Source: Myotis daubentonii
Lineage: Eukaryota > Chordata > Mammalia > Chiroptera > Vespertilionidae
Assembly (NCBI RefSeq): GCF_963259705.1
Contig: NC_081850.1
Span: forward strand, 38,339,167-38,403,166
Direction: 5' to 3'
Length of the DNA stretch: 64,000 nt
Shown here: positions 36,919 to 48,880 of the stretch, piece after piece
Layout of the letters: every line of letters starts with the position of its first letter
How positions within the stretch are numbered: the stretch's first letter is position 1
Notes under the pieces: generated by a model
The model's input: only the letters and a program-made list of their open reading frames with translations
Told to the model about the DNA's origin: nothing
Database searches by the model: none
Translations under genes and position numbers: made by a program

Positions 36919-38160
36919 TCTACACAAATAAAAGAGAAAAATGGTAATTGGCGTACGACGATACCCTTTTCATTGGCTAATCAGGGCTATATGCAAATTA
37001 ACTGCCAACTAAGATTGGCAGTTAACTGCCAACAAGATGGCAGTTAATTTGCATATGTAGGCACAATGCAGGGAGGTGAAAGGGAAAGCAGGAAGAAGCC
37101 CCCTGCCACTGACAGTGATCGGAAACCCAGGGGGGAGCTAAGAACTGGGGGAAGGGCAAAGGCCCCCCAGCCATGATAGGAGAATCAGGTGCCTTTTCCG
37201 CCCTGGCCAGTGATAGCAGGAAGTAGGGGTGGAGCCAGCGATGGGAGCTGGGCACGGTCGAAGCTGGCAGTCCCGGGAGCTAGGGGTCCCTTGCCTGGGC
37301 CTAAAGCGGAGCCCACGATCGCGGGGCCACTGCAGCTGCGGGTCCCCGCTGCCCGGGCCGGATGCCTAGGCCAGAGGCGTTAGGCCTGGGCAGGGGCGGA
37401 GCCTGCAACCGCGGGGAGCTGGGGGTCCCCTGCCCAGGCCTGACACCTCTGCCGGAGGCCTCAGGCCTGGTCAAGGGGCCGATCCGGTGACTGGTGATCG
37501 GAGGGTGATGAGGGTCAACTCCTCTGGCCGAGGAATCAGGCCTGGGCGGGGGGCGGAGCCGGGGATTGGGGGATATGATGGTCCCCTTGCCCAGGCCTGA
37601 AGCCTGGGTCAGAGGCGTCAGGCTTGGGCGGGGGGTGGAGCAAGCGATCAGAGGGAGATGGGGGCCCCATTCCCAGGCATAATTCCTGGGCCAGAGGCCT
37701 CAGGCCTGGGCGGGGGCCAGAGCCAGTGATCGGGGGGAGATGGGGGTCCCCTGTCCAAGCCTGACACCTCTGGCGGAGGCATCAGGCCTGGGCAAGGGGC
37801 CGATCATGCGATCGGAAGGTGATGAGGGTCTACGCCTCTGGCCGAGGCATCAGGCCTGGGCAAGGGGCAGAGCCAGCAATCGGAGGGGTCTGGGGGTCCC
37901 CTGCCCAGGCCTGATGCCTGGGCCAGAGGCATCAGGCCTGGGCTGGGGGCAGAACCAGTGATGGGGGGAAATGAGGGTCCCCTGCCCAGGCCTGACGCCT
38001 GTCAGAGGCGTCAGGCCTGGGCAAGGGGCCGATCCTGCGATTGGAGGGTGATGGGGGTCAACACCTGAGGGCTCCCAGTATGTGAGAGGGGGCAGGCTGG
38101 GCTGAGGGACACTCCCCCCCCCCCCACCCAGTGCACGAATTTCGTGCACTGGGCCCCTAG
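36919..38160 (+). mobile_element. HeliBat-type Helitron with internal repeats
   Basis: It starts TCTACACAAATAAAAGAG after A and ends with the hairpin gtgcacgaatttcgtgcac then tgggcccctag before T38161. The 1242-bp length has no Helitron coding region. It is the same subfamily and orientation as 53401-54446. Confidence 0.95.
37382..38050 (+). repeat. Minisatellite of about 80 bp inside the Helitron
   Basis: The anchor aggcctgggc recurs at 37382, 37463, 37538, 37619, 37702, 37784, 37852, 37934 and 38013, a spacing of 68-83 bp. One anchor is imperfect. Confidence 0.85.
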
Positions 38161-38169
38161 TGTTAATAA

Positions 38170-38385
38170 TAATGGTTAAAATTTATTGAGTATTTAATGT
38201 GTGCCAGGCACTGTGGTAGTATTTACATGTACTACTCATATAAACTCAGCTATTAACTCTGAGATAGGTGTAATTATTATTCCCATTTTACAAAAGAGAA
38301 AACTGAGGCTTGAAGAGGTTAAGTAATTTCTAAAAATCACACAGGTAGCAAGTGCTGGCATCAAGATTTAAACATAACTTGACTT
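38170..38385 (+). mobile_element. MIR relic
   Basis: atttattgagtatttaatgt, tgccaggcactgtggtag and cccattttacaaaagagaaa occur in MIR order. It is one of the better preserved MIRs here. Confidence 0.85.
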
Positions 38386-38488
38386 TAAAATTCATCCTCT
38401 GAACCAGTATGTGACCTGGTTTCAAACTCTGTTTTCTCCAGCCATTCTGAATCGTACGTAGGAATCCTAAGGTGTAAATTAACCACAC

Positions 38489-38593
38489 CTGTGAATCCAT
38501 GTTTCTGGACTCTTTGGAAACTTAGTTAAGGCCAGTTTTCCCAGATGTAAATCCTTAATTGGATTTAAAGTGCCAGAGAGGATCAGCTCTTTT
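38489..38593 (-). CDS. PTAR1: PTAR1 coding exon 4
   Basis: This 105-nt exon encodes KELILSGTLNPIKDLHLGKL followed by ALTKFPKSPETWIH. I found it by looking for the missing link between the exons at 45.5 and 35.4 kb. The acceptor is TTTACAG before 38593 and the donor is CACAG|GTGTGG after 38489. It enters with A and leaves with AG, so all junctions stay in frame. FPKSPETWIHRRWVL, completed by the next exon, is a clear PPTA repeat with the conserved W and the HRR motif. A full-length Helitron ends only about 330 bp downstream of the donor (36919-38160), so the splice site has survived in a heavily inserted neighbourhood. Confidence 0.95.
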
Positions 38594-39050
38594 CTGTAAA
38601 AGAAAAATAAAAAGAACCATTACTTTATCTTTCTATCCAAACATATTGTATGGGTATTAATATAACCTCATTGAGAAGTGAATTCCAAGAATTGTTGAAA
38701 AAAGAAAGAAAACAAAACTCATACATGTCACATACAGTAATCAAGAATGTATTCTCATAATCTTAAAATAACAAATAAAAGCTTTAAATCAGTGGTGGAC
38801 CTTTTAGTTGTCTATTTGGAAAAAGGCCAAGAGGTTTGCAAACCTTACAAGGCCTAACATCAGTATCTGTAGGGCAGCTCCAAAATGAGGCAAGGATTGT
38901 CTAGCTTCCTAAGTAGGACTTAATATGGCCTGGTTCATTAACAAAAAAATACACATACAACTAACACAGTATGATTGAGATGTAATCTCAATTACTATTT
39001 TTATTTTTGAATTTTCCCTCTACCTTTCCTCATATGCATCTACCTTTTAA

Positions 39051-39626
39051 TCCTATCTAATAATAGACAAACATGGTAATTAACCATACCTCCGCTATGC
39101 TTCCCATTGACTAATCAGCAGGATATGCAAATTAACTGCCAACAAAGATGGCAGCCGGCAGCCACGCAGTTGAAGCGAACAGGAGGCTTGCTTGCTCCAG
39201 TGATGGAGGAAGCCAAGGTTCCCCACCTGCCGCGGCCCAGCTCTGAGCTCCGGATGCAACAATGTTGCAATTATAGAAGCTAAACAAACCCCAGGTACCT
39301 GCTTTCAGCTGGCAGCGGGCTCAGAGCTTAGAGCGCCAGTGATGGCAACAGAGTTCCAATTATAGAAGCTAAACAAACCCAGATACCTGCTTTCAGCCAG
39401 CCATGGCCTCAGAGCTGGAGCCGGCTCTCAGCTCTAGTAATAGCTATAGAAGATAAATAAATCCCAGAATAAAAAAAAGAAAAAGAAAAGAGGCTGGGAG
39501 CTTCAATCGCCTGCCAGCCTGAAAACAGCCCTCAGCCCCTCACCCAGACTGGCCAGGCACACCAGTGGGGACCCCCACCCTGAAGGGGGTGTGACCAGCT
39601 GCAAACAGCCATCATCCCCTCACCCA
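39051..39626 (+). mobile_element. Helitron lacking its 3' end
   Basis: It starts TCCTATCTAATAATAGAC and follows the 16011 element up to catcccctcaccca, then stops abruptly at 39626 without hairpin or CTAG end. A later deletion or early termination could explain this. Confidence 0.85.
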
Positions 39627-40004
39627 ATTTATAACTAAATTGAAAAATTAAATGTAAGGCATTTGCTTATTATTTCATGCACATATTGGTATTAGCCTAA
39701 AACAATCTTTTTTGGACTTTTTAATAAATTGAGGAAATGGAGTACTGCCTTAATTGAGGTGGCTTTATTTTCAGGCATACGGAATAAGCTGTGCTTCTCT
39801 ATCTATCCTACAAGCATTGGGTGGTAAGCTAACATGGGAAGAAGGAATAAAGTGAGGGTCATCAAATAAATGTGAGGGGAACTAACTAGAAAAGCAAAAG
39901 ACACCTGTGCTGTTTTGGGAGAAGAGAGCACGGGTGATAAGGAACAGTGCCATGCTACATGGGAAACCGTATTGTGGGATGAAATTATGTTGAGGATTTT
40001 TTTT

Positions 40005-40217
40005 TTTAATATATTTTATTGATTTTCTACAGAAAGGAAGGGAGAGAGACAGAGAGCTAGAAACATCGATGAGAGAGAAACATCGATCAGCTGCCTCCTG
40101 CACATCTCCCACTGGGGATATGCCCGCAAACCAGGCACATGCCCCCGACCAGAATTGAACCCGGGACCCCCCAGTCCGCAGGCCGACGCTCCATCCACTG
40201 AGCCAAACCGGCCTCAG
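40005..40217 (-). mobile_element. Ves-type SINE
   Basis: Antisense copy with a T-rich tail and flanking gattttttttttt repeats. Confidence 0.9.
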
Positions 40218-40624
40218 CAGATTTTTTTTTTTAACAAGGTGGGAGAAGGGAGTAAACTAAGAAATTTTAAGAAACAATACAAGGTAGAATTATAAAAGGA
40301 ATGAAGTTTTTCACACAGATTTTTCAAGCAATAAAAATTACTCCTTTAAAATTTTTGCTGCATATTTTACTTTCTGATTAAAGAGAATATGGAAAAATCT
40401 CATCACTTTCCCTTGAAAACTCTAATTTTTTTGTGATCACTAACTGTTACAAAGACTAGCTAGTACTGAAGCTAAAAATAATACCTATGGAGCATCCAGG
40501 GGTTACTAAGGTGAGTGGTGTGCTTTATTCCTCTATATGTTAGTGCATTTTTATACCTCTGCAAAGTTTATCTTAAATTTTTTTATATTTTTCTCTCTAT
40601 TGCAAACTATTAGTTATTGCTTCT

Positions 40625-40745
40625 CTCTGCTGTCATTCTAGTCAAAATTTGTAGGAGACCAGGGGACTTGTCTATGACTAAACCTCCACTGGTTTAACAC
40701 AGTAATTGGCACATGGTAGATACTGAATAAACAAATGCTACCTTT
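40625..40745 (+). mobile_element. L2 3'-end relic
   Basis: aattggcacatggtagatac and tgaataaacaaatgc in L2 order. Confidence 0.55.
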
Positions 40746-40794
40746 CCCTCAATCTTCAGTTAGTCTGTCTGAAATAACAGTAAATGGTATTAAT

Positions 40795-40915
40795 AAAAGT
40801 CATCCCTATAAAAACTACCATTTATTGAACTTCTCCTGAGTCAGGCACTATGTTAAGTGATTTGCATATATTATCAAATTTAATTCTTACAATATCCTGT
40901 AAGTATTATGTTGAA
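40795..40915 (+). mobile_element. MIR relic
   Basis: ccatttattgaacttctcct and tcaggcactatgttaagtg. Confidence 0.65.
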
Positions 40916-40949
40916 CCACGTGAAATGCCAATATTCAATTGTTTTTTGA

Positions 40950-41810
40950 AATAAACCTTTTATTTTAGAATTCTTTTAAAAATTGACAACATTTGTAAGC
41001 ATAGTAAGGAGAATTCCTGCATGCCATTTACCCAGTGTCCTCTATTATTAACATGTTATGGTACATTTGTAATAACTGATGAACCATTATTAACAGGTAA
41101 CTATTGGAACCATGCTTTTTTTGGAATTCCTTAGCTTTTACCAAATGCCCTTTCTCAATTCCAGGGTCCTATCCAGGATAGCATATTACATTCGACTATT
41201 ACGTCTCCTTAGGTTCCTCTTGATCCCTCAAGTATACTCAGGTATACCTCATTTTTAATGGCCTTGACAGAGTACTGATCAGGTATTTTGTATGTTTTCT
41301 CATGGTAAGACTAGGATTATGAGTTTTGAAGAGGAAGAGGCCACAGAGGTAAAGTGCCATTTTCATCACATCATATCAGGGGCACATAATCGCACGGCTT
41401 GTCATTGTTGATGTTGACCTGGATTACTTGGCTGAGGTAGTGTATACCAGGTTTTCTCCACTGTAATTTTTGGAAGTCACACTTGAGTAGGGCATTATAC
41501 TCCCCTCCTTGACCCCTCAAATTATTCAGACAAATTATTCAGAAATCTTCTATATAGCGAATTTGTCTATTGTGTCCTATTTATTTATTTATTCAATCAT
41601 TTATTGGTGTCAGTATAAACTTACAGATATCCATTTTATACTCCGGGGTATAAGCCAATATTATTTTATTATTCAACTTATTCCGGCTTTGGCTCATATT
41701 ATTTTTGAGCACTTCCTGACTACTTCCTAACTTCCTGGCCCTGTAAAATATTCCAGGCTCATCTTGTTTGTTCCCTGCTCTGGTTTTAAAATCAGCCATT
41801 TTCCCAAGAA
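40950..41810 (-). mobile_element. Old L1 block
   Basis: The segments gtcctctattattaacatgt, aggaagaggccacagaggta, atgttgacctggattacttg and tattcaatcatttattggtg follow one another as in an ancient L1M region. The subfamily and strand are less certain. Confidence 0.5.
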
Positions 41811-41899
41811 GCCCAGTTCTTTCTATTAGAGACTGGTATTAGAAACCAGGATCTGAATGCTTGGATTTCATCATCTTTGATCTACAAAAACAACAATTT

Positions 41900-42020
41900 C
41901 ATATGGTGCAATCTAATATTAACTCAATTTTACAGATGGGGAAACTGAATTAGGGAGAGATTCAATAACATGATCAAGGTCTCCAAGCTCAAAGTGTCAG
42001 AACCAAAAATTAGATCCATA
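41900..42020 (+). mobile_element. MIR relic
   Basis: ttttacagatggggaaactg and an order like MIR after it. Confidence 0.65.
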
Positions 42021-42627
42021 AAGTTACCAATTTAAATCAATAGGCCATGAGTAAAGGACCCGAATCACTGGAGCTTGTTGTCAGCTACTCTAGTTGCTCA
42101 AAGATGTTCTGCTTACTCTATTTGCAGACTGTTGGAAAAATAGGACAGTGTTATGAAGTCAACCTCTTTCATCAAGTAATTCACCAATTTCCAAAGCAAA
42201 TTCAAAGAAAACAAAACAGGAGAAAAAAAGAGAAGCATCTGTCACTTTTTTCTGTAACCAGATGGATTTTTTAACCTACATGCATCACTCACTCTAACCT
42301 CAGGATATCGGTTCAAAAACTTACTCTTGCCTGTATTTTTTTTCCTAAGACTGAAACACCTATAAATTTAAGTACCAATGAGCTATACCAGTTTTTAGCA
42401 GTTTATAAAATGCAGTAAAAAATCTCTCAATTCTTCCCAGAGTTCCTGCAGAAGAAATACACCAACAATTAAACATAAAATGTTAAGTCTTTGGTTTGCA
42501 AAAGATCGTACAGGGTTAGATCAGTTTACTTCCAAAGCTGGTTGTTTTTTCTTCACTATGTATTCATGATTCCACGTCTTCATAAGTCAATCAATCTTAC
42601 TAATACAAATTAAAATTTACTAGAACA

Positions 42628-42836
42628 GCCCTAACTGGTTTGGGGATAGAACATCAGCCTTCGAACTGAAGGATCCCGAATTCCATTCTGGTCAAGGGCA
42701 TGTACCTTGGTTGTGGGCTCGATCCCTAGTCGGGGGCATGCAGAAGGCAGCTGATCGGTGTTTGTCTCTCATTGATGTTTCTAACTCTCTATCCCTCTCC
42801 CTTCCTCTCTGTAAAATCAATAAAATATATATATTT
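42628..42836 (+). mobile_element. Ves-type SINE with damaged A box
   Basis: Sense copy. The duplication taaaatttactagaaca is perfect. The usual ggctcagtgg has lost bases (tttggggatagaac), so the internal promoter is probably weak. Confidence 0.9.
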
Positions 42837-43404
42837 TTAAAATTTACTAGAACACATATCTATAATGTTTTTTTAAAAAATCAAAATTTCCTTTCTACTC
42901 ATCTGGCAAAAATCTTTCCCAATAATCTTTCTAGAATAAGTTCAAGATTAACTGCTATTAACATCATTGAAATTATTTTATAGAACAATTTCATTTCATA
43001 AGACCAAACCACATATAATAAAAAAAAGTCCATTTCAAAAGAATCATAAAAATAATCACCTAATTCAAATCTTTTATTCACAGATATGGAAACTAAATCT
43101 CTTGAGAAGTTAATAGGTTTTGTCCAAAGTTGTCTGCTAGTTAAATGATGAAATAGGACTTAAGATTCATATATCTTAAGACTAGGTTCTTTCTCCTCCA
43201 CTGAATTATATATATGTGTGTATGTACATGTATGTACATACATTATGCTAGTAGGAATTTTTTTTGTTTAAGGATTTTCAATTTCTCTCTAATGAGGAAT
43301 ATGAGAACATGAATAAAAATGGTATTCCCACTTCTCTATTGCCTTCTTTTCTTTTTCACTGCATTTACTTATTTTCAGTGCCCTAACTACCTTATTCAGT
43401 ACCT

Positions 43405-43590
43405 CCAAAATATTATAATTTCAATACATAATCAATATAAAAATTAGTAATAAGATATTTTACTTTAGGGGCACTAAGTCTTCAGAATCTGCTGTAGTTT
43501 ACACTTACAGCACCTTTCAACTGAGTCCCATTTCAAGGGCTCAATAGCCACATTTGGCTAGTGGCTACTATATTGGGCTGTGCAACTCTA
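43405..43590. mobile_element. Ancient hAT-type relic
   Basis: It ends gctagtggctactatattgg then gctgtgcaa, the same family as 18402-18669. Confidence 0.6.
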
Positions 43591-43639
43591 GAAAACTGTA
43601 CTGTAGCAGGGACAATTCAGAGATGACGGGGGGCTTTTT

Positions 43640-43985
43640 CACTTGCTGTTCCGTCCACTTGGAATGCTCCTACCCCAGAATCCACAAAGACCGATCCCTG
43701 ATTTCATGCAGTCTTTGCTCTAATGTCTCCTATTTTGCACTGCAATACCACTCTTTCTTTTCTCTTTCTGGCCTTCCCTATTCTTTTCCCAGCTTCTCCC
43801 CATAGGATTTGCCAACACATGATCTATTATATATTTTACTTGTGAATGTCCTTATTGCTTTTCTTATTATTATTAGAATAAAAATTTCACAAGGACAGGG
43901 ATTTTTGTTTGTTTTATTCTTGGTTTTATTCCCAGTGCCTAGAACCTAGCACACGGTAATTATCAATCAATATTTGATGAATGAA
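43640..43985 (+). mobile_element. L2 3'-end relic
   Basis: acaaggacagggatttttgt, cccagtgcctagaac and atatttgatgaatgaa in L2 order. Confidence 0.7.
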
Positions 43986-44326
43986 AAAAAAAGTTGTCAA
44001 GAATTGTGTGGATTAAATAAGATAATGTATAAAGTTGTAGTATGGTCCTTAGAATATAGTAGCCACTCATAAATATTAGTCTATTCCCTACTGCTGTGGT
44101 GCTTTCCATAAAAGAAAATGAGAATTATAAAATTACATATATTTTGAAGCTATATAACTCACTCTTTATATCTGATCATTAATTATTCAAAAGACACTTT
44201 AAAAAAGACATATCGTAAAAGTTACCTAAAATTTAAAAAATCAGTTAAATACAAAATTTAGCAGGTATTAAAAAATACTAACTCAGAATATAACCTTGCT
44301 TAAAATTCACAGAAAATTAAATGAAG

Positions 44327-44592
44327 ACGCTGGCCAGTTTGGCTCAGTGGATAGAGCATCGGCCTGCAGACCAAAGGGTCCCAGATTCAATTCTGGTCAA
44401 GGGCACATGCCGTGGTTGCAGGCTCCTCTCTAGCCCAGGCCTCATGCAGGAGGCAACCAATCAATGTGTTTTGCTCACATCGACGTTTCTCTCTGTCTTT
44501 CCCTCTCTCTTCCACTCTCCCTAAAAATAAAAAATCAATGGAAGAATATCCTCGGGTGAGGATTAACAAAAAAATAAAAATAAATAAAGAAA
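44327..44592 (+). mobile_element. Ves-type SINE, long-tail form
   Basis: Sense copy with duplication agaaaattaaatgaag at 44311 and 44593. The tail contains atcctcgggtgaggat. Confidence 0.93.
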
Positions 44593-44718
44593 AGAAAATT
44601 AAATGAAGTATTATTTAAGTAACCTTTAAAGATAAAAAGTTATAATCCATGGCTTTTCTCTATAGAAAAATTAAAATGTATTCACAATGTTCATTGAGAC
44701 ATCACTTTTATTTATCTA

Positions 44719-44901
44719 CTAGAGGCCCGATGCACAAAATTCGTGCAAGGGGCTTGGATCCTGCTGCCATGGCAGCTCCCTCAGGCCCCACCCACCATGG
44801 CGGCCGCCTCTGCCTCAGCCCTTGCAGCCCCGGCTTCACACAGACGGTCGTCTGGAAGGACGTCTGGTCTAATTAGCATATCATGCTTTTATTATATAGG
44901 A
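44719..44901 (-). mobile_element. Short HeliBat-type Helitron, minus orientation
   Basis: On plus it begins ctagaggcccgatgcac and ends ttttattatatagga, flanked by A44718 and T44902. It is 183 bp long, with the hairpin tgcacaaaattcgtgca. Confidence 0.9.
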
Positions 44902-45538
44902 TAATTTGTATCCTGCCTTCCTCTTAAGAGACTTGTGTTAGTCTAAGGAATCACCAGTTTTTAAAAACCATATATATTGAAAAACATGAACCTGGTCTGA
45001 ATTGTAATAGTTCGATCAAGTATTTGTGTTTAAAGCTACAATAATAGAATTAAAGAGATCAATAAAATATGACCTCTCTCTAAAACACTGAGTGCCAGAG
45101 TCTGCAGGTGACTTGCCCACAGAGGTCCCAATGTTAGTGACTAAACTGAGATTACAAGTTTGTGGCCTTGAATGCTCACCCCACACACTGTAATGCTTCT
45201 CAAATATACTAACCAGGGTCTTACTCATCAACCAACTATGCTGATTGCCCCTACCTCTATTAAAAAGAAAGGAAAATAAAAGCAGGTATCAAATGGTATA
45301 CTGTAATTCAACATGATGATTTTTATTTCAGGAAAGAAGTTTACAGAGAACAGACATAAATATGCAAAAAGGGGCAAAGTGTATGTTAAAATTTTCATGG
45401 GCTTATTATAAAGAACGAGTAGAAGATGCCACGGACAAATGGTTTATATTTCATTTTTCAAAAAGCTAACAACTCTGGGGCTTGTATGTCTTCAGAAATT
45501 TGGACAACTTCCTTTTATCACTGATAAGAATGACATAC

Positions 45539-45605
45539 CTCACGTTCCATGCCGTGGTGAAGTCTGGGTTTAGAAGCAGCAGGGTGCGTGTGACATCTAT
45601 CAGTT
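45539..45605 (-). CDS. PTAR1: PTAR1 coding exon 3
   Basis: This is a 67-nt exon, too short to stand out as an ORF. It reads ELIDVTRTLLLLNPDFTTAW and then NVR once joined to its neighbours. The acceptor is TTTTAG before 45605 and the donor is GTGAG|GTATGT after 45539. It enters with AA, completing GAA from the previous exon, and leaves with AG, completing AGA with the next. The NPDFTTAWNVRKEL segment across the exon 3/4 junction is a prenyltransferase alpha-subunit (PPTA) repeat: a helix pair built on the pattern P-x-x-x-x-x-W-x-x-R. It sits in the largest intronic region, with more than 15 kb of repeat-rich intron upstream. Confidence 0.95.
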
Positions 45606-45774
45606 CTAAAATAAAGAGAAGTCATATTAAAAACAAATAGTCCTATCCTTTAAAGCTCGGCTTCTCTTTAAGGTCTTTATTTTATTTTATATAGAAATAT
45701 ATGCTCACATTATACTGACATATAGATCTCATGTCACAGTAATTTTTTAATGATAGCTATACCTTGTTCTAAGC

Positions 45775-46009
45775 CAGTGATGGAGAACCTTTTGAGCTCG
45801 GCGTGTCAGCATTTTGAAAAACCCTAACTTAACTCTGGTGCCATGTCACATATAGAAATTTTTTGATATTTGCAACCATAGTAAAACAAAGACTTATATT
45901 TTTGATATTTATTTTATATATTTAAATGCCATTTAACAAAGAAAAATCAACCAAAAAAATGAGTTCACGTGTCACCTCTGACATGTGTGTCATAGGTTCA
46001 CCATCACTG
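45775..46009. mobile_element. Non-autonomous hAT element (first of a tandem pair)
   Basis: The terminal inverted repeats are cagtgatggagaacc and ggttcaccatcactg. It has the same family and length as 29271-29503. The flank ttctaagc on the left is matched by tctaagc on the right. Confidence 0.92.
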
Positions 46010-46016
46010 TCTAAGC

Positions 46017-46241
46017 CAGCCGTGGGCAAACTACGGCCCGCGGGGCGGATCTGGCCCGTTCGGCTGTTCTATCCGGCCCACGGAGCCGAAAGAGCGGAGT
46101 GTTCTCTTGCTCTCCCCTCCGCTCCTTCACCAGCAGCAGTGTTAACATGGCAACGTCAGGAAACGCGGCCGCAGCTCCTTCTTCTGAGTCCCGTTTAAGA
46201 ACCCATTGTGGCCCTCGAGTGAAAAAGTTTGCCCACCCCTG
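46017..46241. mobile_element. Second, different non-autonomous hAT element
   Basis: The ends are cagccgtgggcaaact and agtttgcccacccctg, over 225 bp. The 8-bp duplication gtctaagc (46009-46016 and 46242-46249) is perfect, and its first base is the last base of the previous element. Confidence 0.93.
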
Positions 46242-46539
46242 GTCTAAGCTGTCAGGGATAAGGAGATTATCCTCAAGATTTTCTTCTACTTATGATAAGT
46301 ATAACTCTTTCTTAAAAGCTGACATTGAAATAACTTTATAATATGCCTATAAAGAATAATCAAATCAACCTCTTCATTCTTTTAGTAGTTTTTGGTACTA
46401 ATTTAATATTTACTAAAGAAAAGAAACACTTCTATACCACTATTCATTTAATTCCACAAATATTTCAAGAATTGACTGCAAATTTTCAAAAGAAAAAAAT
46501 AATCACTCATAATCAACTGATTTAACACAATTCATTCAT

Positions 46540-46900
46540 ATTCCCCTTTGAAGACTATCCTTTGTTACACACATTTTTACATAATTATAGCAATGATATA
46601 CAGTTTTGTTATATATTTTTCATTCAACATTATTACATATGCATTCTCCTACATTGCTACAGTATGCATTTTTAACAGCTGTGAAACAATCCCATAGTTT
46701 AATATGCTATCATTTATCTTATTCTTTAGGGTGTTTCCTGTTTGCTTTTATTGTTATAGATAATATTATAAAAATATTTTAATACTCATTTTTTGTCTGG
46801 TAGATTATTTTCTGTGGATATTCTTCTAGGAGTAGAACTACTGTCAAACAATACAAATACCAGCAAGGCTCCTACTAAACATTTCCAAATTGTCTTCCAA
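46540..46900 (-). mobile_element. Old antisense L1 relic
   Basis: ttcattcaacattattacat and ttctaggagtagaactactg follow the antisense L1M pattern. Confidence 0.5.
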
Positions 46901-47336
46901 ATGTACTGTATCTATTTATATAACATGAATGTACTTAAGTCCCTGTAACTCCAATCTATATAATTATACTAAAAAAATGAATGTGGTAAATAAAAAATTA
47001 TACTTTGATTCTGTTTTAATTTATATATTTAATGTCCAATCACTAATATGAACTTTTTTTCATTGTTTACTATTTTCATCTTATGAACAGCCTATTCATA
47101 TTTACTAGATTTTTGTCTATCATGGTCTTGACATAATTCCTATATTTTCAAATAAGCTCCATAAGCCTATATTTAATAAAATGAAATCAGTAATATTTAG
47201 ATATACTGTCTTCATTTTACTAAAACTGAAAAGAGAATTTTAGGATTAAGTTGATCAAGCTAGGGCATAATACTAAATTAATGAAACATATACCAAGCTC
47301 ATATTAAATGCTAAGTAAATAAAATAAGAAAACTGG

Positions 47337-47550
47337 CCCTAACCAGTTTGCCTCAGGGGATAGAGCGTTGGCCTGCGGACTGAAGGGTCCCAGGTTCGAA
47401 TACTGTCAAGGGCATGTACCTTGGTTGCGGGCACATCCCCAGTAGGGGGTGTGCAGGAGGCAGCTGATCATGTTTCTCTCTCATCAATATTTCTCTCTAT
47501 CCCTCTCCCTTCCTCTCTGTGAAAAATCAATAAAATATATTTTTTTTAAA
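47337..47550 (+). mobile_element. Ves-type SINE
   Basis: Sense copy starting ccctaaccagtttgcctcag. The duplication aaaataagaaaactgg lies at 47321-47336 and 47551-47566. Confidence 0.95.
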
Positions 47551-47574
47551 AAAATAAGAAAACTGGTATAATTA

Positions 47575-47725
47575 TTTAGCATTATTGTGTACCAGGCAAA
47601 AGTACTTTATTTACATTATTTCAAATTCTCACAATCACGATCCAAGATATTCTTATTTCACTTTACAGACAGGAAAAGTGATATTTAGAGAAGTTAAGCA
47701 TTTTGCCTATAGTGTCTCAATTAAT
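47575..47725 (+). mobile_element. MIR relic
   Basis: attgtgtaccaggcaaaagt and cactttacagacaggaaa; diverged. Confidence 0.65.
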
Positions 47726-48078
47726 GTGTGGCAAGATCAGCATATGACAGCTTTAAATAACTCAATTATACTGCAATTGAAATATCTGTCTATAATAAAT
47801 AATTGGGACATTCTCAGTGTTTAAGAAAAAGAAATTTTTTAAATCTAAAAACAAGCACACATATATGCATCCCTACAGTCATTTTAAAATACTCTAGCAA
47901 AAAACAATCATTCCATTCTCAACCACCTCAATAAGAGATTAACATTTATTGTGAGCTTATGATTTCATTACTAATGAATATATTATAACACTTTATAAAT
48001 GAGAAACAAAAGGTAGGATAAGAACACATTTATTTTCTACCATTATCTTTATTACAAGCATTACATGTATAAACACAA

Positions 48079-48465
48079 TCCTATATCAAAAAAGGCTTAT
48101 ATGCAAATCGACCGAATGGCAGAACAACTGGTCGCTATGATGCACACTGACCACCAGGGGGCAGACGCTCAACACAGGAGCGTCTCATGGCTGGCAAGTG
48201 CAGCAGCAGTGGCAGGAGCCTCACCTACCTCTGCTGCAGGCAGGCAGTAAGGAGTGAGGGGTCCTGGACTTCGAGAGGGATGTCTGACTGCTGGCTTAGG
48301 CCCGGTCCCCAGGGGAATCCCTGGGGGAATCTCCAGGGATCGGGCCTAAGCTGGCAGGCGGACATCCCCCAAGGGGTCCCGGACTGCAAGAGGGCACAAA
48401 TGTCCCGGCCCTTTCCCCCCCCTCCCCCCCCCCCAGTGCATAAATGTCGTGCACAGGGCCTTTAG
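48079..48465 (+). mobile_element. HeliBat-type Helitron
   Basis: It starts TCCTATATCAAAAAAGGC and ends with gtgcataaatgtcgtgcac then agggcctttag before T48466. It is 387 bp long and carries a CTCF-like core. Confidence 0.88.
48151..48164 (+). promoter_or_regulatory. CTCF-like core motif in Helitron
   Basis: ccaccagggggcag, preceded by cactga, as in the other Helitron copies. Binding is not shown. Confidence 0.5.
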
Positions 48466-48880
48466 TATAACTATAAAGAATAATTTAACCTCTTCCTTCT
48501 TTTACTTTTAGTAGTTTTTGGCATTAACATTTATCAGGGAAAATAAATATAAATTTCTACACCATTATTTATTTAATTCCACAAATATTTTAATTATTGA
48601 CTATGTACAAAGATTAAACTGGGCCCTTAGAACTGAAAGAATGGATATAATGATAAATATGACCTCATCTTGCTCTCCAGAAGATTACCCTTTAGTTGGA
48701 GAGAAATGTAAACAATTATGTAAGGTAAAATGAAATAAATGTGAACTAAAAATATATGCTACATTTTAAGGATCACCAAAACTGCTGCAATTAATTCTTA
48801 CTGGAGTACCCAGGGAAGGCTATCAATGAATCAGATGAATAAGGCAGTAAATGGCATTTCAGACCATGGGGAAAAAATGT

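Larger units (their letters stand above)
35440..38488 (-). other. PTAR1 intron between exons 4 and 5
   Basis: This 3-kb intron is dominated by the Helitron at 36919-38160, with a MIR relic right after it. The part from 35540 to 36900 is AT-rich unique sequence with a short GT run near 35568-35582 and another near 35770-35790. Confidence 0.9.
38594..45538 (-). other. PTAR1 intron between exons 3 and 4
   Basis: This 6.9-kb intron contains a truncated Helitron (39051-39626), a short minus-strand Helitron (44719-44901), three SINEs, MIR and L2 relics, an old L1 block (about 40950-41810) and an old hAT relic (43405-43590). Non-repeat stretches such as 38620-39040, 42030-42600 and 45240-45530 show nothing recognisable. 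Confidence 0.9.

Noticed and set aside
46099..46341. 80-codon plus-strand ORF starting in a CpG-rich stretch
   Set aside because: The CpG-rich start is the hAT element at 46017-46241. The rest is AT-rich intron.
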